In this document: piece after piece, positions 39,911 through 47,855 of the stretch
How positions within the stretch are numbered: position 1 is the stretch's first letter
Layout: every line of letters begins with the position of its first letter
Assembly: GCA_038731975.1 (NCBI GenBank)
Contig: JAVYQJ010000002.1
Span: forward strand, 1 to 58,023
Length of the DNA: 58,023 nt
Direction: 5' to 3'
Source of the DNA: Thermofilaceae archaeon
Lineage (GTDB): Archaea; Thermoproteota; Thermoprotei; Thermofilales; Thermofilaceae
Notes under the pieces: model-generated
Seen by the model: the letters and a program-made list of their open reading frames with translations, nothing else
What the model was told of the DNA's origin: nothing
The model's database searches: none
Program-made: the position numbers and the translations under genes

Positions 39911-41088
39911 TCACCCCTAACGACTTCATCCATTCCGACCTCCTTGACGGAGCCTCGCTTCTCGTCGATGAGCAACACCCTAGCTGCGCAACAAATGCAA
40001 GGGTCTATGCTTGCGAAGATCACTGGAACATCGGCCACGTAGACCGGCCTATCTTTCCTCCCCGTCTTAAGCATTTCGACAAGGGCAGCCAAGTTGGCCA
40101 GGGTGGGAGTTCTGACCTTGTACCTGACCGGTTTCTCCGAACCATCGGATCTAACGTAGTGGATTAGCTCGCCCCTCGGAGCCTCAACGCGCGCCACACT
40201 CTCCCCGGGGGGTGGCTTAATCAAGAGGGGGACTTTCGCCCTGACGTCGCCCTCCGGTAGCCGCTCGAGAGCGTAGCGAATCATTTCAATCGACTCCAGC
40301 ACTTCATCGATTCTCACCATGGCTCTCCCCCAGACGTCGCAAGTATCGTAGACTACCACGTTGAACGGCACTTCGTCGTGAATTAGATAGGGGTCGCACT
40401 CTCTAACGTCGTACGGCACACCTGAAGCCCTGGCCACAGGTCCCACCGCGGAAAGTTCAACGGCTTTACTGCTGCTCAGGTATCCCACATCCTCTGTTCT
40501 AGCCCTTAGGATGGCGTCCTCTTCGAGCAACCGCTTGTACTCGAGGACTCGCTTCCTTAATCCATCCAGTGTACTAATTATTTTTTGGGCTAAAGCTGCG
40601 TCAACATTTCTCCTCACTCCGCCTATCACGTTGTAGCTGGTGATGACCCTTCCTCCTGTGATCTCTTCAATCAGATCTAATACAAGCTCCCTATCGCGTT
40701 GAACCAGCATGAAAAGAGAGTCAAACCCTATAACGTGTGCCAAGAGGCTTAGCCACAGCATATGCGAGTGCATCCTGGCTAATTCCTCCACCACTAAGCG
40801 CAGGTACAAAGCCCTTCGTGGAACCTCCACTCCAGCCAATCGCTCAACATTTATCGCGTAGCATGTGGTGTGGGCAACGTTACAGATCCCGCAGATCCTT
40901 TCGGCCAGGAATAGCCCCTGTACGTACGTTTTAGTTTCCAGCACTTTCTCTATGCCTCGATGGACGAAGCTAACGTCGACATCGGCGTCTACAACCTCTT
41001 CGCCCTCGACCTTGAGTTTTAATTGCACAGCCTCAGGATGCACGGGGTGCTGGGGTCCTATTGGCAGGTAAATGCTCAACAACCTCAC
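39907..41088 (-). CDS. [NiFe] hydrogenase-type catalytic subunit in the NuoD position
   Basis: A 393-residue protein from the GTG at 41088, which overlaps the NuoC stop (GTGA). It is homologous to NuoD but carries both CxxC pairs that bind the Ni-Fe centre: RICGICNVAH with Cys66/Cys69 near the N-terminus and DPCICCAAR with Cys364/Cys367 near the C-terminus. Complex I NuoD normally lacks these. The C-terminal 23 residues after Arg370 could be a propeptide cut by the maturation protease family encoded at 56800-57303. I therefore read it as the large subunit of a group 4 membrane-bound [NiFe] hydrogenase with a full complex I-like membrane arm. Confidence 0.9.
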   Translation of the reverse strand: MRLLSIYLPIGPQHPVHPEAVQLKLKVEGEEVVDADVDVSFVHRGIEKVLETKTYVQGLFLAERICGICNVAHTTCYAINVERLAGVEVPRRALYLRLVVEELARMHSHMLWLSLLAHVIGFDSLFMLVQRDRELVLDLIEEITGGRVITSYNVIGGVRRNVDAALAQKIISTLDGLRKRVLEYKRLLEEDAILRARTEDVGYLSSSKAVELSAVGPVARASGVPYDVRECDPYLIHDEVPFNVVVYDTCDVWGRAMVRIDEVLESIEMIRYALERLPEGDVRAKVPLLIKPPPGESVARVEAPRGELIHYVRSDGSEKPVRYKVRTPTLANLAALVEMLKTGRKDRPVYVADVPVIFASIDPCICCAARVLLIDEKRGSVKEVGMDEVVRGE

Positions 41089-41552
41089 CCTCTTTCGCTT
41101 CCTTGCCTGTAGTCCTTCCGAAGTGGGTATACTCCAGGCGGCCAACTCTCAGGGAGAAAGGTTCGCTCCAGCTTAGGATGACCCTCAAAGTGTATACCAA
41201 GCATCTCCCAGGCCTCACGCTCGTAGAAGAACGCTGCCGGGTACACGTCTACTATGCTTGCGATTCTTGCGTCATCCTTAGGTACGAGAGCCTTAACCGC
41301 CACAGATACCCTTCTACCCACATGCGCTATAACCTCAAACCTGTCGCCCGCGTCAACGCCGGTAACAGCGGACAGGAAGTCGAAACCCATCTCTTTTAGA
41401 GCAACAATCGCCGTGCGGTAATGCTCTCGATCAACCGTAACGAACACCCTGCGTTTGCCTGCTATACGGGCATCGAGCAGCGCTTCCCCTAACGCTTCCT
41501 TCAACCTTTGCAGCACTTCTTCCTCGCTTACCGGCTCCTCGATCCCGCTCAA
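41085..41552 (-). CDS. nuoC: Complex I-like subunit NuoC (30 kDa type)
   Basis: A 155-residue protein of the NuoC/HycE N-terminal type with GFDFLSAVTGVDAGDRFEVI and the family stretch YEREAWEMLGIHFEGHPKLERTFLP (read in pieces: EREAWEMLGIHFEGHP). It is fused to D in some hydrogenases but is separate here. It overlaps the downstream D gene by 4 bp and the B gene by 4 bp. Confidence 0.9.
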   Translation of the reverse strand: MSGIEEPVSEEEVLQRLKEALGEALLDARIAGKRRVFVTVDREHYRTAIVALKEMGFDFLSAVTGVDAGDRFEVIAHVGRRVSVAVKALVPKDDARIASIVDVYPAAFFYEREAWEMLGIHFEGHPKLERTFLPESWPPGVYPLRKDYRQGSERG

Positions 41553-41986
41553 CCTAGCTCACCCCGTTCTATCTTCTCCGCTAAAACTCTCAGAGCATCT
41601 AGCACAGCCTCCGGCCTCACGGGGCATCCAGGCACGTAGGCGTGAACCGGAAGAACCTCGCTCAACCCTCTATGAACGCTGTAGCTTCCCACGTAGATCC
41701 CCCCGCTCGATGCGCACGAGCCGACCGCCACCACAAACTTTGGCCTCGCCATCTGCTCGTATATTCTGCGCAGTCTGCTCTCAACCTGGCGAGTTACGGC
41801 TCCTGTCACCAACAGCACATCAGCGTGCCTTGGGCTTCCTTTCAGTAGAACCCCGAAGCGCTCTGCATCGAAGCGGGGGTTTAGAGCTGCTAGGACCTCA
41901 AGGTCGCACGCGTTGCAAGCTCCTGTGTTGAATAGCAGCACCCACAGGCTTCTCGAGCGCGCCCACCTAGCCAGCCTGCTTAGCAT
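41549..41986 (-). CDS. nuoB: NuoB-like small subunit (N2-type 4Fe-4S)
   Basis: A 145-residue protein from the ATG at 41986; the open frame extends to 42013. It has the CNACD cysteine pair, GSCASSGG and VPGCPVRPE, which together supply the four ligands of the proximal 4Fe-4S cluster shared by NuoB and group 4 hydrogenase small subunits. This cluster would pass electrons to the Ni-Fe site of the D-like subunit. Confidence 0.92.
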   Translation of the reverse strand: MLSRLARWARSRSLWVLLFNTGACNACDLEVLAALNPRFDAERFGVLLKGSPRHADVLLVTGAVTRQVESRLRRIYEQMARPKFVVAVGSCASSGGIYVGSYSVHRGLSEVLPVHAYVPGCPVRPEAVLDALRVLAEKIERGELG

Positions 41987-42314
41987 CCCAGCCCACCGTT
42001 GATAGTAGAACAATGACGAGCGTGAGACAGTACGTGAGAACCGCGTACTGCAGCGTGGCGTTCCTGAGTGAGGGCGCCGCCGAAAAGGCGAAAGCCAGCA
42101 GCATGGCGACCACGTCCGTCACAGTGAATAAACACACGTACTTGTAGAACACCACTGTGAAGGGGACTCTCTCAGGCGGTAAATCTTCGCCGCAGGCGTA
42201 GGGCGCTCTACCCCCCTCACCCCCTCGCGACTGTGGGGCGAGCAGTCTGTGTACGGCGTAGAACGTTGCTAGCACGGCAAGTGTGCTGATGAGTAGGTAC
42301 GCTATCTCTTCCAC
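41967..42314 (-). CDS. nuoA: Complex I-like subunit NuoA
   Basis: A 115-residue protein with three membrane helices. The loop after the first helix carries the NuoA-type segment YACGEDLPPERVPFTVVFYKY, in part, with a Cys near the Q-module interface. It is the first gene of the complex I-like operon. The GTG start at 42314 has a TATA-like box (ATATATTT, about 42336-42343) 22-29 nt upstream. It overlaps nuoB by 20 bp. Confidence 0.88.
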   Translation of the reverse strand: MEEIAYLLISTLAVLATFYAVHRLLAPQSRGGEGGRAPYACGEDLPPERVPFTVVFYKYVCLFTVTDVVAMLLAFAFSAAPSLRNATLQYAVLTYCLTLVIVLLSTVGWDAKQAG

Positions 42315-42354
42315 GCGCGGCTCTGCGATCCCGCCTATATATTTTGAACTCGAG

Positions 42355-42855
42355 CTATAGCTCCCTTAACAGCTCCTCCAGCCTCTTTTTAACCTGAGCT
42401 AGCCTATCGCGTTCAGCCTCGAGAGCTCTGGCCAATCGATCGCGCTCTGCTTCGAGCTCCTTAATCTTTGCTTCATACTCCGCTTTCAACTCGCTTTCGG
42501 GTACGAACTTGTCGATCTTCGGCTCTCCGAAGATCAGCTTCTGCCCCTCCTCATCGTAAGCTACATCAACGACTATTCTCACAAGATCTCCCTTCGCGCA
42601 GCCCATCTTGTTGACAATGACTTCGTAAAGCTTCTTATTAAACTCGGAAACATCCCTGATGATCACATCGCGAGGAGCGTAGCCTTTGAACGCCGCTAAC
42701 GCAACGCGGCGGATCTTATCGGCAAAGCGGGCAGCCGGTATAATTCCCGTCCTTAGCTCAACGGTTCTGGCGGCCTTTAGCGCAACCGTGCTGTAAAGTT
42801 GCCTGTACTCCTCCACCCGCGCTTCATCACGGGTAATCTCCTCCTCGCCTCCCAC
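42355..42855 (-). CDS. Small archaeal protein with C-terminal coiled coil (DUF2258-like)
   Basis: A 166-residue protein. The N-terminal 120 residues form a compact domain (TGIIPAARFADKIRRVALAA, then RIVVDVAYDEEG), and the last 45 residues are a likely coiled coil (KIKELEAERDRLARALEAER). The general shape recalls the crenarchaeal DUF2258 family, but I am unsure. It lies 40 bp upstream of the nuoA start in the same direction and could be transcribed before the operon. Function unknown. Confidence 0.5.
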   Translation of the reverse strand: MGGEEEITRDEARVEEYRQLYSTVALKAARTVELRTGIIPAARFADKIRRVALAAFKGYAPRDVIIRDVSEFNKKLYEVIVNKMGCAKGDLVRIVVDVAYDEEGQKLIFGEPKIDKFVPESELKAEYEAKIKELEAERDRLARALEAERDRLAQVKKRLEELLREL

Positions 42856-42916
42856 GCGCTCTAATAACGTTTACTGACTTAAAAAGTTTACTGATACATT
42901 AAATTATCCACTGACT

Positions 42917-44167
42917 TCACAGAGGCTCCTCTCTCGCACCTTCATCGATTTCAACAAGCCAAGCCCTCCTAGCGCCAGCGCGAAGAGCTGCCTTCGCGAT
43001 TTCAGCGCCGCGCTCTTCGTCGGTCAAGGCAATCAACGCGCCACCAAGCCCGGCCCCACTGATCTTGACACCATAAGCTCCTGCGTGAAGCATGGCATCG
43101 CGTATCCTCTCGAGCTCGGGCAGGCTTACCTCGTAGAGGTCGCGAAGGAGCTCGTGCTGCCTATTCAGTATGGCTCCTAGAGCTTCTAAGAAACCGCCCG
43201 CAGCTGGCTTCACGCCTGCGCGCTCGAGGTCTTCAGCGCTCAGGGCCCCACGTTCGATCAATCTAAGGGCCAAAAGGGTTGATTCGTGCATGAGTATGGT
43301 GAATCTGATCCTGTCGGCCGCCTTGGGATCGATCTTCCTCAAGTAGGGTTCCAGCCTCTGCAGATCCAAGTTCTCCCAGAGAGGCTCCCAGTACCTTTTA
43401 CCAAGTGATCTCCTAAGGTCGTCGGGTAGCTCGGTGAACGAGAGGAGCTGTGCCAGTCCGCGCTCGATCTCGGCTTGCCTGACCGGGTGTATCGCTGCCA
43501 CGCGGTGCTTTATGCCGGAATCGGCTACGACCATCTTAATGCCCTGTAGCGGGAGTTCCTTAACCTCGTAGGGCGGCCTTGTGTTTAACAGTATTGCGCG
43601 CCCGTACGAGGACCCGTACTGATCCAGCCTTCCGCAGGGTATTCCCATAATCTCGTTCTCCGCCTTAAACGCCAATTCGGCAAGCTCCTTTCTGCTCAAG
43701 CCGAAGCCGAAGAAAGCGTCGAGGAGCTTCAGGAAAGCGACTTCCAGGGCAGCGCTGCTCCCCAAACCTCCGCCAGCGGGGACGTCGCTGTCTATGACAA
43801 CGCTCAAGCCCCTATCTATGCCAAACCCCGCTCGCCTCAGTGCTATGACGCAAGCCCTCAGGTAATCGCCAAACCAGCCTCCACCCCTCAGCTGAGGATT
43901 CAAGGGGAACCTATCGAGATGGGGGCGTCCATCGCGCTTCAGGTTCAAGCTTACGACTTCAAAGTGGTCAGGCAACTCGCGCAAGGCAACTGCATACGTT
44001 CTGAGATTCACGGCAATCGGTACGACGGGAAGCCCTTTGTAGTCCTGGTGTGTATTTAAGAAGTCCGCTCTACCGGGTGCCGAGGCTGCTTTTATTGGCC
44101 TTCCGAATGTTTCTGCAATCCCGTTCAACACTTCGGATCGACTTCGGGCAGAGCCTAGCCCTTCCAC
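42917..44167 (-). CDS. galK: Galactokinase-type GHMP kinase
   Basis: A 416-residue protein from the GTG at 44167; the open frame starts at 44245, but a TATA-like box (GTTTATAT, 44189-44196) lies 22-29 nt before 44167. It has the sugar-binding signature GRADFLNTHQDYKG (about residues 34-47), the GHMP phosphate loop VPAGGGLGSSAALEVAF and the C-terminal VKISGAGLGGALIAL. Canonical galactokinases read GEHTDY in the signature; here it is NTHQDY, so the sugar may be galactose or another sugar. It could feed hexose phosphates to the pathways of the other sugar genes. Confidence 0.8.
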   Translation of the reverse strand: MEGLGSARSRSEVLNGIAETFGRPIKAASAPGRADFLNTHQDYKGLPVVPIAVNLRTYAVALRELPDHFEVVSLNLKRDGRPHLDRFPLNPQLRGGGWFGDYLRACVIALRRAGFGIDRGLSVVIDSDVPAGGGLGSSAALEVAFLKLLDAFFGFGLSRKELAELAFKAENEIMGIPCGRLDQYGSSYGRAILLNTRPPYEVKELPLQGIKMVVADSGIKHRVAAIHPVRQAEIERGLAQLLSFTELPDDLRRSLGKRYWEPLWENLDLQRLEPYLRKIDPKAADRIRFTILMHESTLLALRLIERGALSAEDLERAGVKPAAGGFLEALGAILNRQHELLRDLYEVSLPELERIRDAMLHAGAYGVKISGAGLGGALIALTDEERGAEIAKAALRAGARRAWLVEIDEGAREEPL

Positions 44168-44308
44168 GGATCTCTCAACGGGATACCGGTTTATATCTTG
44201 CTCAAGTGATGCGCTACGTAGGACGCCGGGTCGGTCACTAAACAATTACTTCCTGTCATTAAAGAGCGGGTGTACGAGGATACATTGTGAACGCTCAGTA
44301 GGTGCGAT

Positions 44309-44929
44309 ATGATTCATCTAGATACAAGAGCTGTATCCGCTGGGATTCCAGGCATAAGACCGCAATTGAGAGACAACTCGCTTGAAACGGAGAGGATCGC
44401 AGCTAAGGGTTGTATGAATAATTTTTTGCCCAAGGTTCGAGAGGACGAAGTGGTGGATCAATTGCCTTCGTGGCGCGTTCATCGCTTATACGCACGACGG
44501 TTTCTGAGTGAAAGAGGGATATGCGTGGATCAGGGGGGCTTTATGATCGATTATCTGGTCGACCTTCTTGTGGACGCGCCAATGGAGGCTGTAAAGCTGT
44601 TCAAAGAAGGGCTGCTCAGACATAATAAGATTCTCGCACTAATGCTCATGGATGACAAACTGAGGCCTTCCGAGCCGATTGGGCAGCACGATTGGGGGGC
44701 GTGGCGAGGCTGCCTACCTTCGATCGAGGCTGCGAGAAGAGTGGGGGAGATGATCGCAGGACGAGCTGGGAGGCTACTGGTGGATCTCCACCTATCGCTG
44801 GACTACGCCTGGAAGAGGAGGAGTGCTGATGCCTACCTTCAGTGGGCCGCGGAACTGGATATAGACCGCGAGGTGGTCGACTTCGTCCTTAGAACGATCT
44901 TCAAGGATTCAGATGAGAGAGGCAAGTGA
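44309..44929 (+). CDS. Uncharacterised protein
   Basis: A 206-residue, mainly helical protein with a Trp-rich stretch (QHDWGAWRGCLPS) and three cysteines. No family is recognised and no membrane segment is present. It diverges from galK and precedes the nuclease-like gene by 34 bp in the same direction, so the two may form an operon. The start choice (ATG at 44309) is uncertain because the first 30 residues look poorly conserved. Confidence 0.45.
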   Translation: MIHLDTRAVSAGIPGIRPQLRDNSLETERIAAKGCMNNFLPKVREDEVVDQLPSWRVHRLYARRFLSERGICVDQGGFMIDYLVDLLVDAPMEAVKLFKEGLLRHNKILALMLMDDKLRPSEPIGQHDWGAWRGCLPSIEAARRVGEMIAGRAGRLLVDLHLSLDYAWKRRSADAYLQWAAELDIDREVVDFVLRTIFKDSDERGK

Positions 44930-44963
44930 GGTTTATGTGGCACATCGCACATACGATTTCTGA

Positions 44964-46223
44964 ATGCAGGAGGACTGGTTATCGCTCTACGAGAAGCTCA
45001 GAGCTGGAAAGGGGGCTGACACAACCGATCTACTTGAGAAGCTGAAGGAGCGCTTCGTCGCGCAGGTCGCAGGCCACGACCTGGAGAAGATAAGAGCATG
45101 GATACTCGAGCTTGAGGCAGCAGTGGAGGCGGCCTGCAAGGCTTTGGGAGCGAGGGGGGTAGTGTACCCCAAGGAGTTTAAATCCTTCATCGAGGAACCA
45201 GAAGCGCACCTCAGGAAGAAGCTGTTCATCTACGCGCACGACCTGGTCCGCGGCAGGCTATCGCCTGAGGAGTTCCGCGAGAAGGCTTCTGCCGCCGTTA
45301 AGACGTCGATCCTCACGAACGGTAGATCGCTGTACCAGTCCTGGGTGTACGTGGTGTTGGTCTACCACTTGGCCAAGAACGGCTACAGGCTCATCTACCC
45401 CGACGACCTCTACCTGCACCTTGAGCGCACGGGGAGGCAGCGCACCGGCGGGATACCGCCGAACGCCGTGCTCTCGGACGGCGTCAAGGCTCTGAGCCTC
45501 TTCATCGAAGCGCCGCGGCCCGTGGGTTGGGAGGATAGCAAAGATCTCTCGAGGGCGTGGAAGCTCTACACGGCTCTAAGGCCTGACATATTAGCCTACG
45601 GCGGGAGGGTTCTGAACATCGTTACCCTCGGTGAGGAACCCCCTGTACTGAGGCCGGATGTCATCATCGAGTGTAAGGAGCTTGACGATTGGTATAAGAG
45701 GGCTAGGGAGCTTAAGGGGCCCATTGCCGCACCCTTGAGCGCTGAGGAGTGGAGGGAGAGGTGGATCTCAGGTCTCTACATCGGCTTGGCCGACGTCCTG
45801 AACGTGAGGCTATCGGACGTTATCTCAAGGCTGAAGGAGAGGAAGGGTTTAAGGCTGCGAGACCCTCAGATCGTGCTCCTCTATAAGCGCTTCTACGAGC
45901 CGAAGAGAATGTTCCTCGTTTCGAGGGCCGTTGTGCCAGCCGACGTTAAAAGGATGCTGGAGGACGAGGGCGTGGAGCTCGTCGAGGGCGTCGGTTTTTC
46001 AAAGGAGTGCCTCGCACCGGTAGCCGAGGCCCTCGAAGAGGTTTCGGCTACCGAAGTCTTTAGAGCGGACTTCGTTGAGCTTACCCCACGTGCTAAAGAG
46101 CTGTTGAAAATCGCGATTGAACGGATGGCCGGCAGGGGGCTAGCCCCGCCTCAACTCGTTGAGCAAGCCCTAGAGGAGTACGTACTAAGGCTGAGAGGCG
46201 CTGAGCAACCGGAACAGGATTGA
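44964..46223 (+). CDS. Uncharacterised protein with PD-(D/E)XK-like nuclease motif
   Basis: A 419-residue protein. Around residue 233 it reads RPDVIIECKEL: a D followed by ExK, the core of PD-(D/E)XK nucleases, preceded by strand-like DILAYGGRVLNIVTL. The N-terminal 170 residues are helical and the C-terminal 100 helical with LTPRAKELLKIAIERMAGRG. It could process DNA or RNA, for example in repair or restriction. The first 100 residues contain a coiled-coil-like stretch. It overlaps the 3' end of pheT by 39 bp on the opposite strand. Confidence 0.5.
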   Translation: MQEDWLSLYEKLRAGKGADTTDLLEKLKERFVAQVAGHDLEKIRAWILELEAAVEAACKALGARGVVYPKEFKSFIEEPEAHLRKKLFIYAHDLVRGRLSPEEFREKASAAVKTSILTNGRSLYQSWVYVVLVYHLAKNGYRLIYPDDLYLHLERTGRQRTGGIPPNAVLSDGVKALSLFIEAPRPVGWEDSKDLSRAWKLYTALRPDILAYGGRVLNIVTLGEEPPVLRPDVIIECKELDDWYKRARELKGPIAAPLSAEEWRERWISGLYIGLADVLNVRLSDVISRLKERKGLRLRDPQIVLLYKRFYEPKRMFLVSRAVVPADVKRMLEDEGVELVEGVGFSKECLAPVAEALEEVSATEVFRADFVELTPRAKELLKIAIERMAGRGLAPPQLVEQALEEYVLRLRGAEQPEQD

Positions 46224-47855
46224 TAAGTTGAGCTCAGCTACCGCTACCGGCTTCTCCAGGCCCCAGTTCACGAGCACCTTGGGGTGAACTTCGCCTGCGA
46301 AGCCGACTTGTTCGCCATCGACAACGATCAGAGCGTACCTGCCTTTGATGAACGACGGGTGCTCCTCGCGCTTGAACGTGCACTCGAGGCGGAGGAGGCG
46401 CATCAGCTCCTTTACGACCGCTAACACTTCGGTTAATGTTGCCCTGCTGTCTGAGAATGCAAAGGCCAGCCTCCTCTCCTCCCTCACCCTGTTCTCGGCC
46501 TCCTCGTCCGGCAGAACCACATCCCCGCATTCGAAGATCCTCTGGGGGTAGTCAGCGTGCTTGCTTCTTGACAGAACCTGCAGCAGGAGAGGCGTCAACC
46601 ACGTCCTCAGGCACGAGAACTGGGCTTGCTTCGGGTTCTCCACTTCCACTGTGGGTAGCTCGGGGGCCTCCATTAGAGTGTAGAGGACCTCCTTGCAGGT
46701 GAGCATGTAGTTCTGAACCTCTTGGAAGCCGAAGCCCACCATGAGCTCCCTCAGCCTTCTGCTGAAGACCTCGATGGGGGCCTCGCCGCCCGCGTGCTGC
46801 GGGGGCATAAGCTCGGGCGTCAACCGGTCGAAGCCGTAGCCCATGACCACCTCCTCGACTAGGTCGACTGGATGCAGTATGTCGATCCTGTAGGCTGGGA
46901 TTCGCACGGCGATCGACTGGCCCCTAACCTCAGCGTCGAAGCGCATCAAGCGTAGGCACTCCACGATCTCGCCGAGCTGCAGCTTCAAACCTGCCACCCG
47001 CTCGAGCAGCTCCGGCTCGAGGAGCATTTCGCTAGGTTCGAGGCTTAACTCGTGCACCCCATCCCGGGAATGGACCGATACCAACCCGATCTTCTCCCCC
47101 CGCTCGGCTATCGATGTCACCATCACCGCTAGAACATCCTTCGCGGCCTTCAGGTCTGTAGCTGTGACATCCACCAGGACCTCCACGGTTTTCTCGGTGA
47201 CCTTTGAGTCCTCGCTGTTCACTATCGGGGGCATCGATAGCACCTTGCCTTCACCGTCGACCAGGATCGGGAACCTGGCTTTACCGGCTAGCAAGTGTCC
47301 GTACTGAACGCCCTTGGGGTGGTGCTTGAGTATCTCGCGGAGGCTCAGCTCCCTCCCAAACTCGAGCGGGGTAAAGGCAACAGCGTCCGGATCGGCTTCC
47401 AAGTACCGGATGGGGAACTTCACGCGGGATAGGTCGTAAACACCGATGGACACCTTCCTCCGATCCCTACCGTAGGTCGCGTGCAGCTTCTCCTGGAGCT
47501 GCATGATCTGGCTGATCGCTTCATCGTCCAGCTCCAGGCCGTGGACCGTCGCCAGGAGAACGTACGGCCGGTAAGCAGGACCCTCGTTAATAGCCTCGCC
47601 CACCTTCTCGGTCCTGAACGCTCTGAGACCCTCCTCGATCCTGAGCAACCCCCTTAGGGCTCGCGAGAGACCTTCAGCGGAGAAGAGGTCCGGTCTATCG
47701 TGCGTAGCCTCGTACACCACGTAGCCGCCTTCAACGGCTTCGAACTCGCACTTCAACCGCGGCAGCAGGTTCTCCAACTCCTCTTGCCCCACCTCTCGCC
47801 CTACGAGCCTGCTGAGGTCGAAGAGAGCCACCCTGCACACCGGCACGGCTACCAC
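46185..47855 (-). CDS. pheT: Phenylalanyl-tRNA synthetase beta subunit
   Basis: A 556-residue protein of the archaeal PheT type. B3/B4-like editing-domain features are present (for example HPVDLVEEVVMGYGFDRLTPE, a PheT core motif, in part), and the C-terminus carries FAGEVHPKVLVNWGL. The start overlaps the pheS end by 7 bp. With PheS it charges tRNA-Phe. Its 3' end overlaps the opposite-strand nuclease-like gene. Confidence 0.92.
   Translation of the reverse strand: MVAVPVCRVALFDLSRLVGREVGQEELENLLPRLKCEFEAVEGGYVVYEATHDRPDLFSAEGLSRALRGLLRIEEGLRAFRTEKVGEAINEGPAYRPYVLLATVHGLELDDEAISQIMQLQEKLHATYGRDRRKVSIGVYDLSRVKFPIRYLEADPDAVAFTPLEFGRELSLREILKHHPKGVQYGHLLAGKARFPILVDGEGKVLSMPPIVNSEDSKVTEKTVEVLVDVTATDLKAAKDVLAVMVTSIAERGEKIGLVSVHSRDGVHELSLEPSEMLLEPELLERVAGLKLQLGEIVECLRLMRFDAEVRGQSIAVRIPAYRIDILHPVDLVEEVVMGYGFDRLTPELMPPQHAGGEAPIEVFSRRLRELMVGFGFQEVQNYMLTCKEVLYTLMEAPELPTVEVENPKQAQFSCLRTWLTPLLLQVLSRSKHADYPQRIFECGDVVLPDEEAENRVREERRLAFAFSDSRATLTEVLAVVKELMRLLRLECTFKREEHPSFIKGRYALIVVDGEQVGFAGEVHPKVLVNWGLEKPVAVAELNLSILFRLLSASQP

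Noticed and set aside
39907-41145. Longer start for the D-like hydrogenase subunit at 41145
   Set aside because: The extra residues lie inside nuoC in another frame and lack homology; the GTG at 41088 overlapping the nuoC stop fits better.
33135-42314. Ordinary complex I (Nuo) naming for the whole operon
   Set aside because: The D subunit has all four Ni-Fe cysteines and the E, F and G subunits are missing, so plain NADH dehydrogenase is not supported.
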